Shown here piece after piece: positions 24,058 to 35,019 of a stretch of 64,000 nucleotides of DNA. A model generated the notes under the pieces. It did not search any database. It was not told where the DNA came from and saw nothing but the letters and a program-made list of their open reading frames with translations. Made by a program: the position numbers and the translations under genes. The DNA is taken from the NCBI GenBank assembly GCA_037892935.1, contig JAYXKI010000005.1, forward strand, positions 1,426,001 to 1,490,000, read 5' to 3'. This DNA comes from Phlebopus portentosus (Eukaryota; Basidiomycota; Agaricomycetes; Boletales; Boletinellaceae). Position 1 is the first letter of the stretch; every line of letters starts with the position of its first letter.

Positions 24058-24371
24058 TGTCAAGTTCCGTTTAGATCGTATGTACTACAATCGTAATTCT
24101 GCCCCCTGTGATAGCAGGAGGATACAAAGTACTTTTACAGATCGTTGATTTGGTGACCTCCAGATCGCCACTGACGAATCCGACGCAATCGTGGGTTCGT
24201 TCGTAAGCAACTCGTCATATTGATCCCAAATTTAAATTCGGTCGCTCCGGGATCACGTGCATCTTGCGATATGCCCGCGCCGTCGTTTATACCATTTACA
24301 TTCACATATATACAGGACCCTCACGCCAATGGAACTCCGTCGAACTTCACCCCCGTTATATTTCGTCCACC
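24058..24371 (+). promoter_or_regulatory. Promoter region of MFS copy D, partly shared with truncated copy E
   Basis: From about 24176 (AATCCGACGCAATCG, then GTGGGTTCGTTCG) to the ATG, this upstream sequence aligns with 29971-30194 in front of truncated copy E. The duplication therefore carried the promoter with it. No specific binding site is assigned. Confidence 0.55.
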
Positions 24372-26673
24372 ATGACTGGAGACAATCCGAATAGCGAAAA
24401 GGAGCAGAGCGGTTCAAGCTTCGGTCATAATGTTCCGGCTGCGCAGGACCCGGAGCAGGCGACGCTCGCTGAAGAGCCGAGGCCTGAAAAGGCTGAACCT
24501 GTCGACCTTGAGCAGAGGAGAAAGCACGAACCTGGTGCGGGTTGGAAAACAGCTGAGGTGCATGAGATACCTCACAAGTAAGTTTTGACCGTTATTGTCC
24601 ATAGTGCTTGCTCATCACTAAAGTTTTTCCCCACAGCAATATGAAACTGGTTTTTCCTGGGTATGTCGACTAACTTGAGCACCATTCGCAAGCTGACAAC
24701 TGCTCAAACTCATTGAAGCCTCATGTTAACAGGTTTGTTCCCTTCATGTTCTTCAGAAGAGTGTTTCATCTCATTATCTGTCTTCAGTTTTCCTCGCTGC
24801 ACTGGATCAAACAATTGCCGCAGTCGCATTACCAACAATAGTTAGGGATATCGGAGGTGAATCCGGATATAGTTGGGTTGGGAGTGCTTACTTGCTCAGT
24901 AAGTGCTTCTGTTCACATAGAAGAGACGCGCATCTGACATTTCATTTCTCACAGTGTCTGCATGTAAAGTTTTTTTTCATGTACCTCAGTAGATTCACTA
25001 ACGTGGTGTGCTAGGTCTAAGTCCGTTGTACGGGAAGCTCTCTGATATCATCGGTCGAAAACCGGTCTTGTTCTTCTCTATTGGCATGTTCCTGTTTGGA
25101 TCTGCGATGTGCGGTGCCGCGCAGAACTTCATCTGGCTTGCCCTCTGTAAATGGAACTATTTGAATACTTGAAAATTGCACGAGCTTGACGACTTTCTTT
25201 TTAATTCTTAGGCCGTGGGGTGCAAGGTATTGGAGGCGGAGGGATTATGCAAATGGTCATGATCATAATTTCTGATATCAGTAAGTCATTCACTTCTCGT
25301 TTCGTCACACATTACTTATGTCAAATTTCCCGTACAGCCACGCTCGAGGAGCGCGGGAAGTATGGCGGTTTGATTGGCGCGACCTGGGGAATTGCGAGCG
25401 TTGTCGGCCCGCTCGTCGGAGGCGTGTTCGCGGATCACGTCAGTTGGCGTTGGTGCTTCTGGATTAATCTGCCAACAGCGGGCGCTGCAGCGATCATTCT
25501 ATTCATGTTCCTTCACCTCAAACCGCACAAGAAGCGGACCGTGCGAGAAGTTGCCTCGACATTCGATTTCCTGGGCCTTTTCTTACTGGTCGGTGGGGTT
25601 GTACTGGTACTGATCGGATTCCAAAGTGCTCAGACTGCTGCAAAACGATGGCAGGCTCCTGAAACGATATCAACGCTTGTGGTTGGCGGTGTGCTTCTCA
25701 TCGCAGGTAGTGTAAATGAAGTCTACACTTCGAAAGAGCCAATCCTTCCGCCTCGTATGTTCCAGACACGTACCACATCGGCAGTCCTCATCTCCGTCTT
25801 CCTTCACGCCATGGCTTTCTTCGCTGCGAGTTACTATATTCCGCTCTACTTCCAAGTGCTCGGCTCAGGTGCTACAATGGCTGGTGTTCGTCAACTGCCA
25901 CTCTCTCTGGGATCGTCGTCCATGGCAATAGTGAGCGGCTTGATAGTTGCGAAAACGGGTCGATACCGGCCTGTTATATGGGTTGGATGGTTCGTCATGA
26001 CCCTTGGACTGGGTCTTCTGATCATGCTCGAAGAAGACACCAGTATTGCAAAACAGGAGATTTGGCTGCTTGTTGCTGGCCTCGGGATTGGCTGTCTATT
26101 CCAACCGCCTTTAATTGCAATACAGGCCGCAATGCCACTGAAAGACATGGCGACGAGTACCGCAGCGTTTGTCCTCATTCGGTATGTCTAGATTATTATT
26201 AAATGTGCCCACTTTACTCATAGCTTCTCAGAACACTTGGTGGTACTGTAGGCATCTCGGTGGGCGATACGATATTCCAGTCCGAGCTAACCGATCGCCT
26301 TGCGACTGTCTCTGGATTCAACTCTTCCATGAGCTCGGGGATCACCGATTACACTAGTATTCAACGGATACAACCCGATTCGTTGCGACAGCAAGTCACC
26401 CACGCGTTCACTCGAAGTCTTGCCACTATCTATATCGTCATGACACCTATATCGTTCGTCGGCCTCCTTTTCGGTACGTTTCCTCCCATTTTATTCCTGG
26501 TCGTCTGTTTCCTAATGCTTTTGTTCTCTCTAGTGCTTCTACTGCGCGAATATTCGCTCAAACGGACCGTCGAACGTGAAGCGAAGCAAGGAAAGGAGCC
26601 GGACGCTGCTGCTACCCCAGCACGTCCGAGCATAAACAAAGAAAACCAAGAAACTCCCAAACTTACAGCTTAA
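24372..26673 (+). CDS. MFS transporter, DHA2 family, copy D
   Basis: Intact 14-TM DHA2 exporter of roughly 590 residues from ten predicted exons. Exon 2 is 24637-24660 (24 nt), exon 3 is 24719-24732 (14 nt) and exon 5 is 24955-24963 (9 nt). Motifs: [138 protein letters not shown] and a tail [15 protein letters not shown]. All joins keep frame. It is the parent-like copy for the truncated duplicate at 30.2 kb, with which it shares promoter and first exons. Likely exports a hydrophobic compound, but no substrate can be inferred. The nearby dead monooxygenase and P450 suggest a former detoxification neighbourhood. Confidence 0.9.
24637..24963 (+). other. Microexon run (24, 14 and 9 nt) in MFS copy D
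   Basis: Three tiny exons at 24637-24660, 24719-24732 and 24955-24963, separated by ordinary introns and by one normal exon (about 24788-24899). They encode the start of TM1 (NNMKLVFPG, then LMLT) and the MSAC stretch opening the second helix. Skipping the 24- or 9-nt exon would keep frame; skipping the 14-nt one would not. Copies A and C have the same sizes; truncated copy E has all three, and pseudogene B keeps the first two. Confidence 0.72.
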
Positions 26674-28342
26674 TGGTATTTCTGACGAATCTATACATCA
26701 TCCAAACCAACGATGGAATTCATGGATGAGTATTAATCATCTTACACACCTTAGAATACGATATTGTTTGACCTCTATCAAACATACTGCGCTCATCTCC
26801 ACGATCTGCACTTTCATGATGATGCATTTGTAGCATTGCAAATTTAGTTTACTGGTTGGATATTATGAATCGCTTTGGAATTATTTACTTTTGCTGGCTG
26901 TGTATAAGGGGTATGTACACAGGGGGCAAAACCCTATTTCCGAACCTGAAATTTGATCGGAACTGAAATCCAGCCAATCAGAGGCGAGCTTTCCAATTCT
27001 GTTTCTTATACTGTACTGTATAAGCGGCTCAGAAACGTAAAATTCTGCCTGTGTAATGTATATACAAGATTTTCATCTCCTCTCCCAAATAAATAAATTT
27101 TTGCGCTTCCGAGGTCGGTTCTTAGTGATTCGCGTTGAAGATGACCTCCGAGCTTTTTCGATGGGGGACATGCGTTACTATCCTCCGTCTGTAATGCTTC
27201 CTCGTATCCACCATTTTGTCCGACGTCGCCGTCTGGTTCGGACCTCTTTCTCTTGTGGGTCGAGCCATACTGCCCAACACCGACTCGAAATCCTCTCTCG
27301 GGAGATTTTTCAGGGATCGCTTGAGACGCAACGCGCTTTCTGGAAGCTACGACAACTCGTTCACTCCTTCTCAGCGAGAGTTGCTGATTTCGATTTCATC
27401 GGAGACGTCGGTTATCTCGGCATCCCACAGCAAAGCTCTGCGAAGAACAGCAGAGGCTGATTAGAGATCAGAACGAGTTCCTGAAAGATTCTTGGATCGG
27501 AGCTGAGCTTTGCAACGACTTCCTCGAGTCGCGGTATAGGTCTGGGAGACGAAGTACCCTTCTGTAGATGGCGAATACTCTCTCCCTTTCGCAGCTTGGG
27601 CATACACGCATGCTATCGACAAGAGCTGGCATGCTGTTGCCCAAGATCGTGTACTTTTTTGAAACAAATAAACGAAGCAACGTCCACTTTTATCACAAAG
27701 CATGTTACACACTCACGAGAGCAAAGATAGTTATCAACAGTAATCGTTGGCGAAGAGCACCAATCGTTTGTACGGACAGGTAAGTATGGATATAGCTCTG
27801 ATACGGCCTGTGTTCGTTGCACCGTAACCTTCTATATATGCTTCCGGCCACAGCTTCGTAAGCACGTCTAAACCACCGGTGCTTTGGCCACACGATGTGG
27901 CCCAGTGGTTAATTGTTGCTTGGAATGAACTTCCCTGATTACAGACTCGCCATGAGGTGTTCCAAGGGACCAAACAGAGGCCGAAGTTTATGATCCATTC
28001 TTTGACGATAGAGGCTCAGTACGTTTAACCTTTGACTATGAGGATCACCCATTGCCCAGGAGATAATCTCTCTTTGATCAACGAAATGGTAGGAAATGGT
28101 GCGTTCAAGGTAGCAGATGCATTGAATGTTGCTCTCTGAATATGTGCCCGTTCTGAACGGAGGAACATGAGTAATGAGAACGAGAACAGGGGACAATTTC
28201 AAGTTGGTGGTGGGCCTTTTCGGTTTTCAATTTTGATCGGAGCTTAAACTATGTTAGTGTCGTGAGCACGTGGACAAACCGCGACTGCCTATCCTCCATC
28301 TTTCTCATGCTGCATCTATCCATACAAGCTTGATTGTACTCT
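26674..28342. other. Unassigned region with decayed coding-like pieces
   Basis: No intact gene. On the plus strand, 27120-27670 has coding-like pieces in shifting frames (QRLIRDQNEFLKDSWIG, then AELCNDFLESRY, then FAAWAYTHAIDKSWHAVAQD) broken by stops and shifts, so it looks like a dead gene of unrecognised family. On the minus strand, 27734-28202 has frames such as ERTISYHFVDQREIISWAMG and GGLDVLTKLWPEAYIEGYG that I cannot assign. The first 400 bases are the AT-rich 3' flank of copy D. Confidence 0.35.
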
Positions 28343-29964
28343 ATGGTAAAGAAGGGAAAGCAAAGTGCGAATTTTGGGTATAATTCTAATGACTCCGAAT
28401 TCGAAACACAAGGTTTCGAGCCGAGAGAGAACGATGCAGAGCAACTGTGGGATGTAATTGCCATCCGTGCAGGGCGCAACGGGAAGTACTTAGGCCGGAG
28501 CCGACGAGAATAGGAATCCATGGCCTGATAGCTGGGTACCGCGCGAGGGCGTTACAGACGATTTGTTTGCGGCCTGGAAGAAGGAAAAGGCGGAGAGGGA
28601 AACGAAGAGGGCGTGAATTAGCGGAGAGCGCCGAAATGTAGCTTTTACGCCATATTTGGCTGTTTTTTTTTTGTCCTTAAATCAATATCCAAACTACGAT
28701 CAGTTTCAACAACAACTGTGTCAAAAAGCAGGACCGAATCCAAAATATCTACGACAACAACTTCCACGATAACGCCGAAGAGAACCAGGCGGGCAGCTTC
28801 CGTCAGTACGGTGGGACGTGACGATTCTGCGTCCATTTTAACCGTCGGCTCGTCGACTACAAAGAAGAAACGCAAGCAACGCTTCATATCCGATGACGAG
28901 GGTGGTTCATCTGCTGAAGATAGTACTCCGAATAAGAAGTGAAAACTAGGAATTGAGCACTGCTCTCGACGAAGGTCTCTACGGAAATCATTAAGGTTAG
29001 ACGTCCGAATTCTGTTAGGGAGTTGAATTGGCATCCGAGGGCGAGCAGATTAGCTATGGGACGCGGCAAATCGAGAATTCATGTTGAATCAGAGGAGGAA
29101 GAGGAATTTGAGAACGATCGTTCTTTGACTGTGATGGTCACGAACACAGATCAACGATTACGAACTACCGAGAAATCAAAGCCACGGTCAACGAGAGTTA
29201 CTGTGCACGAGCACGAGGAAGGGGAAGAAGGAGAAGAAGAGACCGGAGAGAAATAAAATTGCAGAATGTCCCGCTGAAATTCGTTGAGGTGGTCATTGAG
29301 GAACCTTCGAAGTTGAAGACAAAATGGAAGTCAGCAAAGGCACAGAGTGGTCAATTACCTTCTAGAAACCGTAATCCGGCGCACAGTGAACTCATAGATA
29401 GGCGACCCACTAGGCGTACACTCTCTAAACGCAACCCGGACCGTTCAAACGGGGCTGATGATGAACGGACTGACGAATCGGAAGAAGCGTCGTGGTTTTC
29501 CAGGTATTCGTGCCAGCGACTTTTGTCAAGAGTTCGATGCAATTGAGACGGGCTTGCGAGCTCCGGCCTTAGAAGGGAACAAAGTCTTCCTCTCGGAGAG
29601 ACCACACCACCACGGGATATGTCCCGAGAGCAGCACCTACTGGATGAGTCGGATGCCAGGAGACTTGTGGACGACGGTGATCAGCCTATGTTCGACTATG
29701 ATGATGATCCTCTACCGCTCAGCTAGGACTACGATCTTGTAAATGGGCACGAGGCTTTCGCAAAGAATTCTGGAGCAAAGACCAGCGAGGGTCTCAATAC
29801 ACCAGAAGAATCGGAATTATCAAAAGGAACTGTTATACCAGCAACATGGTCTGAAGGGTGTAAACCGTGGAACGATCGATCAGGCAGTGGTTGAGGAATA
29901 CAAGGAGGAATGGGAGAAGCAAGCAGAGATATTCCGAGAGCTGTACCGCAAAGCCTGGTCTTTC
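28343..29964 (+). pseudogene. Chromodomain-type protein, pseudogene
   Basis: The N-terminal piece MVKKGKQSANFGYNS...EQLWDVIAIRAGRNGKYL starts a chromodomain-like fold, and the end WPDSWVPREGVTDDLFAAW with KKEKAERETKRA follows in another frame. Between them, around 28490, about eight bases including the expected aromatic VxW are missing. Downstream the same strand has low-complexity basic and acidic stretches (TTTSTITPKRTRRAA, KKKRKQRFISDDEGG, SEEEEEFENDRS, FDYDDDPLPLS) spread over shifting frames with stops. This fits the disordered middle of a chromatin protein that has decayed. The sequence ends where the duplicated MFS promoter begins (about 29965). The resemblance to chromo/BRCT DNA-damage proteins is a guess. 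Confidence 0.5.
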
Positions 29965-29978
29965 GCGGAAATCCGACG
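29965..29978. repeat. 14-bp direct repeat, left copy
   Basis: GCGGAAATCCGACG, identical to 31666-31679. It lies exactly where homology to the copy D promoter begins. Confidence 0.6.
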
Positions 29979-30822
29979 CAATCGAGTGGGTTCGTTCGGG
30001 ATCACTTATGTAGACCCTCGGCATATCGAAAATTTTGAACCGAAAAATAACTTCGGTATATACCTCCAGGGCTCACGTACGGCTTGCGAGATGTCGGCAT
30101 GCTTAGAGGATTCTCAGCTCAGACGTGCGTTCATAACCTTTTATAGAGGCCTCGTGCCACAGACTAATGGAGCTCAGTTTGGATTTCGCCCACTATGGTT
30201 ACAGACAATCCAAACAACGGAAACCGGAATGGTTCAAGCCTTGATGCTCCCTCAGTACACGACCCGGGGCGGACTACGCTCGCTGAAGAGCCGAGACCTG
30301 AGAACGCTGAACCTGTGGTTATCGAGCAGAGGAGAAAGAACGAACCTGGCGCGCGTTGGCAAATGGCTGAGGTGTATGAGATACCGCACAAGTAAGCCTT
30401 GAGCGCTGTCCATACTATTTGCTCGTTACTAAAGATTTTACCAATAGCAATATGAAACTGGTTATTCATGGGTATGTCTACTAATCCGAGCGACGTTCAG
30501 CAAGCTGCCAAGCGCTCAATCTCATTACAGCCTTATGTTGACAGGTTTGTTGTTTTCATGTACTTCAGAAGCGCTTTCATTTCATGTTCTTCAGCCTTTC
30601 TTGCCGCCTTGGATCAAACGATCGCGGCAGTTGCATTACCAAAAATATTATGGGATATCGGAGGTGAATCCGGATATAGTTGGGTTGGGAGTGCCTATTT
30701 GCTCAGTAAGTGTTTCTGTTCACATAGAAGAGACGCGCATCTGACATTTCATTTCTCAGTGTTTGCATGTATAGATTTTTTTTCATGTGCCTCAGTAGAT
30801 TCACTAACATGGTGTGCCAGGT
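29971..30822 (+). pseudogene. MFS transporter copy E, truncated duplicate of copy D
   Basis: Promoter-like homology (29971-30194) leads into ATG at 30195 and an N-terminus matching copy D ([35 protein letters not shown]). The 24-nt exon, the 14-nt exon, the TM1 exon ([30 protein letters not shown]) and the 9-nt exon are all present with usable splice sites. Homology stops right after the next acceptor, near 30822, where GTTTACATGTAAATG replaces the expected start of the YGKLSD exon. At most a peptide of about 120 residues with one or two helices could be made. It is a 5' duplicate, young enough to keep introns, not a retrocopy. Confidence 0.85.
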
Positions 30823-31242
30823 TTACATGTAAATGTCGCTAAAGTGATACTGCACGAGAGTATAGTTCTGTGTCACCAGCTTAATAAATACCAGTAGCCA
30901 AGAGTGCTGTTCTTTATTGCCATATATTTAATACTTCACGACCCACCGTAAAAAGTCTACGACAACTTTCAGTAAGAGCCTCACAGGTACCCATCAAATT
31001 GATTATCACTTTTGTTCGAGAGGAACGCAGGAAAAACGACGCGAATTTCGAAACCACATCCATCATCCAGCAATGGTATGATTCCATCATCTCGGTATGC
31101 AATGTTGCTATAGTCGCTCATTATGGATAATGGTAAGGCAAGGGCGATACAACTCTTCAGTGCCATACGATTTCAATTTTCCATAAGACACCAAAATTCG
31201 GCAAAAGAGGCAATCAGGTAAGGCATGCCTGGGTCGGATTCC

Positions 31243-31269
31243 CTCACTGCCCTCACTGCCCTCACTGCC
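31243..31269. repeat. (CTCACTGCC)3 minisatellite
   Basis: Three exact 9-bp copies, inside the unassigned remnant zone. Confidence 0.85.
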
Positions 31270-31665
31270 GAAGATGGACTTCAGTCTGTGGAAATTTTCA
31301 TTTTTCACGATCCATAAAGGCCTACCCACATTTCAGTTGATAAAACAGCGCTTCGATACTCATCTATTTGATTATTGTTCCTATCCAAGAGGAACGATAG
31401 GAGTACACGAAATGGAACTCATGTTTTGCGAAGAAGCATTCAAACAGTGGTACCGTGTTGCTATTACCATCTCCTACATTCAGGGCTGAGACCAAACACA
31501 TATTTTGAGAAGATACCCCACCACCATCGTGATAGGTGACGCAAAGCTTCCATGGGCTTGGCTTTGCACTGTCAAACATGGTGGCCAAACCCAAGACAAA
31601 GCGCATGTAGAGTCAGGTGGTGTATAGAAACATATGTTTATTCTGAAAGACAGCGTTATTTATTT

Positions 31666-31679
31666 GCGGAAATCCGACG
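31666..31679. repeat. 14-bp direct repeat, right copy
   Basis: GCGGAAATCCGACG, identical to 29965-29978 and in the same orientation, bracketing a 1.7-kb block that contains truncated MFS copy E. Confidence 0.55.
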
Positions 31680-32555
31680 GGATTATAATGAAAGGACATG
31701 AAGACGAGCGCAGACCGATTCACCACTGTCGTTTTCTGATTCTTGATACTGACGAGGCACAAGCGACGTTCGGATGCATCCATGCTCTGCCCATATCTCG
31801 TCGCCTGGATAAAATGAAGCCCCTAGGCCTTTGTTCCAGGTTATACAGGAGTTTCTATGATAAGCAATACAATATCGAATAAACTCGTGTTTCCTATTCT
31901 GATTTCACCAACAAGATCTGAGTTGAGATGGTTGACAAAGAGAGCCGTTCTAAGGAAAATGTTCTCAGAGTCCCATGATGTCCATTCCACATGACCACGC
32001 TGTCTCTATCCGGACGGCCTCACACATCCCGTCCCGGACGTTCGTCTTATCCGGACAATTACCTCGAACATGCGCCGTTTTTGGGTCCGTTTTGTCCGGA
32101 TCGCCTCAGACCTATAGGCCCAAATCGGGGGTCTTCATGTCCGGATCGGCACCATACATTTGTAGGGATTATCAGGGGTCCTGTTATCATCTGATGTCAA
32201 GATAGGGTCTCGTATGATCGCTAATTAGGCTTTTGTTTGCAAACAGCCACCTGAGATAATATTCGTGTTTCTGTCTGGGGCTGCAAGTCGTATGAGGGAT
32301 ACGACGTCCCCCGTTTGCAGGCGAACGAGAGTCAATCGAAGGGTTTGAAGGGAACCGTCTGAGCCTGTCCATTTTGGGAAGTCTCGAGGCAGCTCGGCCT
32401 TTTCCGAATTTGCTTGTTGACGGTTGTTTACTGCCATCGCTTTGCTTCAGACCTCAACCATCTTATGTGGTCCACTCCATGATCGGAATGCTTGGTAATA
32501 AAGCTCCGGAAGTTTAACGTCCTCTCTTTCATCATGTGGTTGATGAACCGCAGGC

Positions 32556-33111
32556 ATGACAAATCCGAACAATCCCGCCTCAGCGAAGCCTATCGCGATT
32601 TCGGCTCTCAATGAAACTCTCCTGAACGAAAAAATCCGCATTGCCGGGATGTACGCTCGCCTCTGATCTGTATCATTTTGTTTGCTTATTGATTTTTGTG
32701 TTCAGGTCACTGTCTTATAATTTCGAGGAACAAGTCCTTTTGGTTCACGATAGCAAGATGTACGCGTGTCTCGTCGATACATCGCTAGTGCTGGAGACAT
32801 TAATCGCTTCTCCGGGCCTATGGGAGTCTAAATCCGTCGTCTCTATCATTGGATATCTAGAACGCGTCAGGGTGAGCCGGCTCATTAATCTTTCATGGTT
32901 TCTACTAGAGCGGCATTGTGTTTTGTAGGACGGTCTGCCTATCCCAACAATCCCGGCCTTCGTGGATGCTCCGATAGTCAACCCTACACTTGTCGTTCGA
33001 GCGATCTTAATAACTCCATCCCCCGACCTTAACTTGGCGTTCTGGGAACACGCTATCAAAGAAACGGATGGAGCTGAAGGGTCAATATTGATGAAGTTCG
33101 ACGATTCGTGA
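32556..33111 (+). CDS. Small OB-fold protein, possible CST subunit Ten1
   Basis: Three exons (about 32556-32644, 32706-32928, 32928-33111 after two introns) give roughly 145 residues. The sequence LLNEKIRIAGMSLSYNFEEQ, VLLVHDSKMYACLVDTSLVL, then SVVSIIGYLER reads as an OB-fold: strand, turn, strand with alternating hydrophobics. The order of the elements matches Ten1, the smallest subunit of the telomere-capping CST complex. Ten1 is hard to recognise by sequence, so another small OB protein is possible. The first donor is taken as GGGAT|GTACGC because this joins the strands in frame. The C-terminal extension (TLVVRAILITPSPDLNLAFW) is unassigned. Start at the ATG of MTNPNNPA. It lies 182 bp upstream of the LETM1 gene on the same strand. 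Confidence 0.5.
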
Positions 33112-33292
33112 AAGCGCGGAAAGGCTCGGTTTTCTCCAATATTTAACTTGTATTTTCTTCATCTGCTATCTGGACCCGCTTGTTGTAAATCCTTTGGGTA
33201 TCTGTAATTTTCATAGTTTATTTTGTTCAGACATTTTGATCGGCCATACCGTTACGTAAGCTTCGGTAACAGATGTGACGCGTCTCGGTGGC

Positions 33293-35019
33293 ATGATGGC
33301 CCTTCCTTACCATAGTATTATTTCCTGTGGACGTTGTCTGCCTCTGGCACGAAAAGCTGCTGCGAGACTCGATTTTATGAGCCAAGCGCGCTTTCTAGTG
33401 ACTGCTAGCTGTCGAGTTCTAGAAAGGTATGTTGCAATGAATTTAATGTTGTTGTGAAAAGGAATTTTGTTAAGTGAGGGTATGCTTCAGGCCGGCAGCT
33501 GCTTGTCAGTTGACTTGTAGCCAACGACGCTATATCGAGATTGGGACACTCCGGATAGACAGAGCTGGTCCTTCAAGAAGTCTACGGTGTTACAGTCGTA
33601 CCAGCGACACAGGCTATGGTGTAGCCAATGCTACCGCCCTTGACTCGTTCAAATTTGTACGGCCGTTATCTACGAACTCACCTCAGCCTTCCACATCACC
33701 TAAGGAGGGTTCGAACACTCCGCCTCCTCCTGCCGTCTCAGGTAAGAAAGCAAAGATAGAACTTCGACCGGGTCCTGCGAAGACTTCTTCCAGTGCTGGA
33801 AATGCGAAGCCCGATAATGCAGTGGTAACGCAACCGCAAGCTGTCCGTTCAAAAACGGCAGCTTCTAATATCAAGCCTCATCCGACGAAGCCTCCGCCAG
33901 TGACCACTTCTGCGCCGGAACAGGAGATGCTGAAAGAGTTGGAAGGCAAGGGCGTCGTTGATATCGCAAAGAAGGATATGGACGAAGCGGCTCGGCATGG
34001 GATTTTGAAGCCTCCTCCTGAAGATGTGGGTACGGTTGGAAGGTTGTTTCATCAGGCAAAGGAGCTATTTGTACGTTTTTTTTTTTTTGGGAACTCGTTT
34101 AACAGCTGATTTTAATCTGCATTGTCTCGTAGAAATTCTACGTGGCCGGGTTAAAGTACGTTGGTGTGCATTGGAAAGAGGTCCAATCGATCCAGCAGAG
34201 GGTCAAGAGTGGAGGACCCCCACTGACGTGGCGGGAGCACAGGTTCATCTTGACCAACAGGTCGGATAGGATCAAGTAAGTTTCAAATTTCAAGAAAACT
34301 TCTGGTGAATCCTCATCGCGTCCTTCTTTAACTTTCAAAGATTAGTACCCTTCTTGGTGATTGTCCTTCTCATTGAGGAACTTATCCCATTGATCGTTTT
34401 ATACGTTCCGGGGATGCTTCCTTCGACTTGCGTACTTCCGTCGCAGCGTGAGAGGATTGAAGCAAGACGGCATGAGAAGCAGCGCGGAGCCTTTGCTTTA
34501 GCGAAAGCGATGGATGCGTTTAAGAACGTTTCTGTCGAGAAAGTACAGCTCCAGAGTCTGGATGGTGGCGATATTAAATTGTTGTGCAAGTGAGTATCAG
34601 CTATTACTATTCTAAATCAGTCATTAACGAGTATTTGTCTGAGTACAGCACCTTCGGCATATCTTCTTGGGGTGTTTTAGGCATGCAGCGATATCGCCTC
34701 AAGACCTATCTCCGTAAAATTGCTGTGGAAGATAAGCTTCTCTTGTCCGAAGGCAAGGGTGCAAGGCTGAATAAAGCGGAGATCGCTGCTGCGCTTACAG
34801 ATCGAGGCTTGTTAGTACCTCTTTTTTACATTTCTTTTCAGTGAATCTTCTGACTTTTCCAGCATTAGCCTATTGGATGCTTACACATCTCCTCAGCAAC
34901 GCGATCTTTTGAGATGGTGGTTGGGGAACGTAAAGGAGAATGACACTGCCTTACCAAAGACACCTGAGGACGTCCGTGCTCGCCTGCTCATCCGAATGCT
35001 CCAAGGAGCAGCTCCTTAG
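33293..35019 (+). CDS. LETM1 domain-containing mitochondrial inner-membrane protein
   Basis: Protein of about 470 residues in six exons. The N-terminus (MMALPYHSIISCGRCLPLAR, then KAAARLDFMSQAR) is Arg-rich and lacks acids, as in a mitochondrial presequence, and a Pro/Ala/Lys linker follows. The LETM1 part begins with GLKYVGVHWKEVQSI and RVKSGGPPLTWREHRFI, then the single TM VPFLVIVLLIEELIPLIVLY with PGMLPSTCVLPSQRE, which is the family signature. C-terminally come FGISSWGVLGMQRYRL and SPQQRDLLRWWLGNV. Relatives (LETM1/Mdm38) act in K+/H+ exchange and in binding mitochondrial ribosomes. There is no EF-hand and the protein is shorter than LETM1, so it is closer to LETMD1- or Ylh47-sized members. 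In-frame ATG at 33293 chosen. Confidence 0.85.

Larger units (their letters stand above)
30823..32555. other. Unassigned region with diverged tandem duplicate and short repeats
   Basis: No gene I can name. About 30975-31100 and 31330-31480 align with each other (shared blocks TTTCAGT, TTGATTAT, AGAGGAACG), with minus-strand readings DGIIPLLDDGCGFEI and NTVPLFECFFAKHEF, so an unidentified coding unit was duplicated and then decayed. CTCACTGCC is repeated three times (31243-31269). TCCGGA palindromes occur four times within about 140 bases (32010-32150). Open frames at 31634-31882 (plus) and 32225-32437 (minus) have no family signal. Confidence 0.4.
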
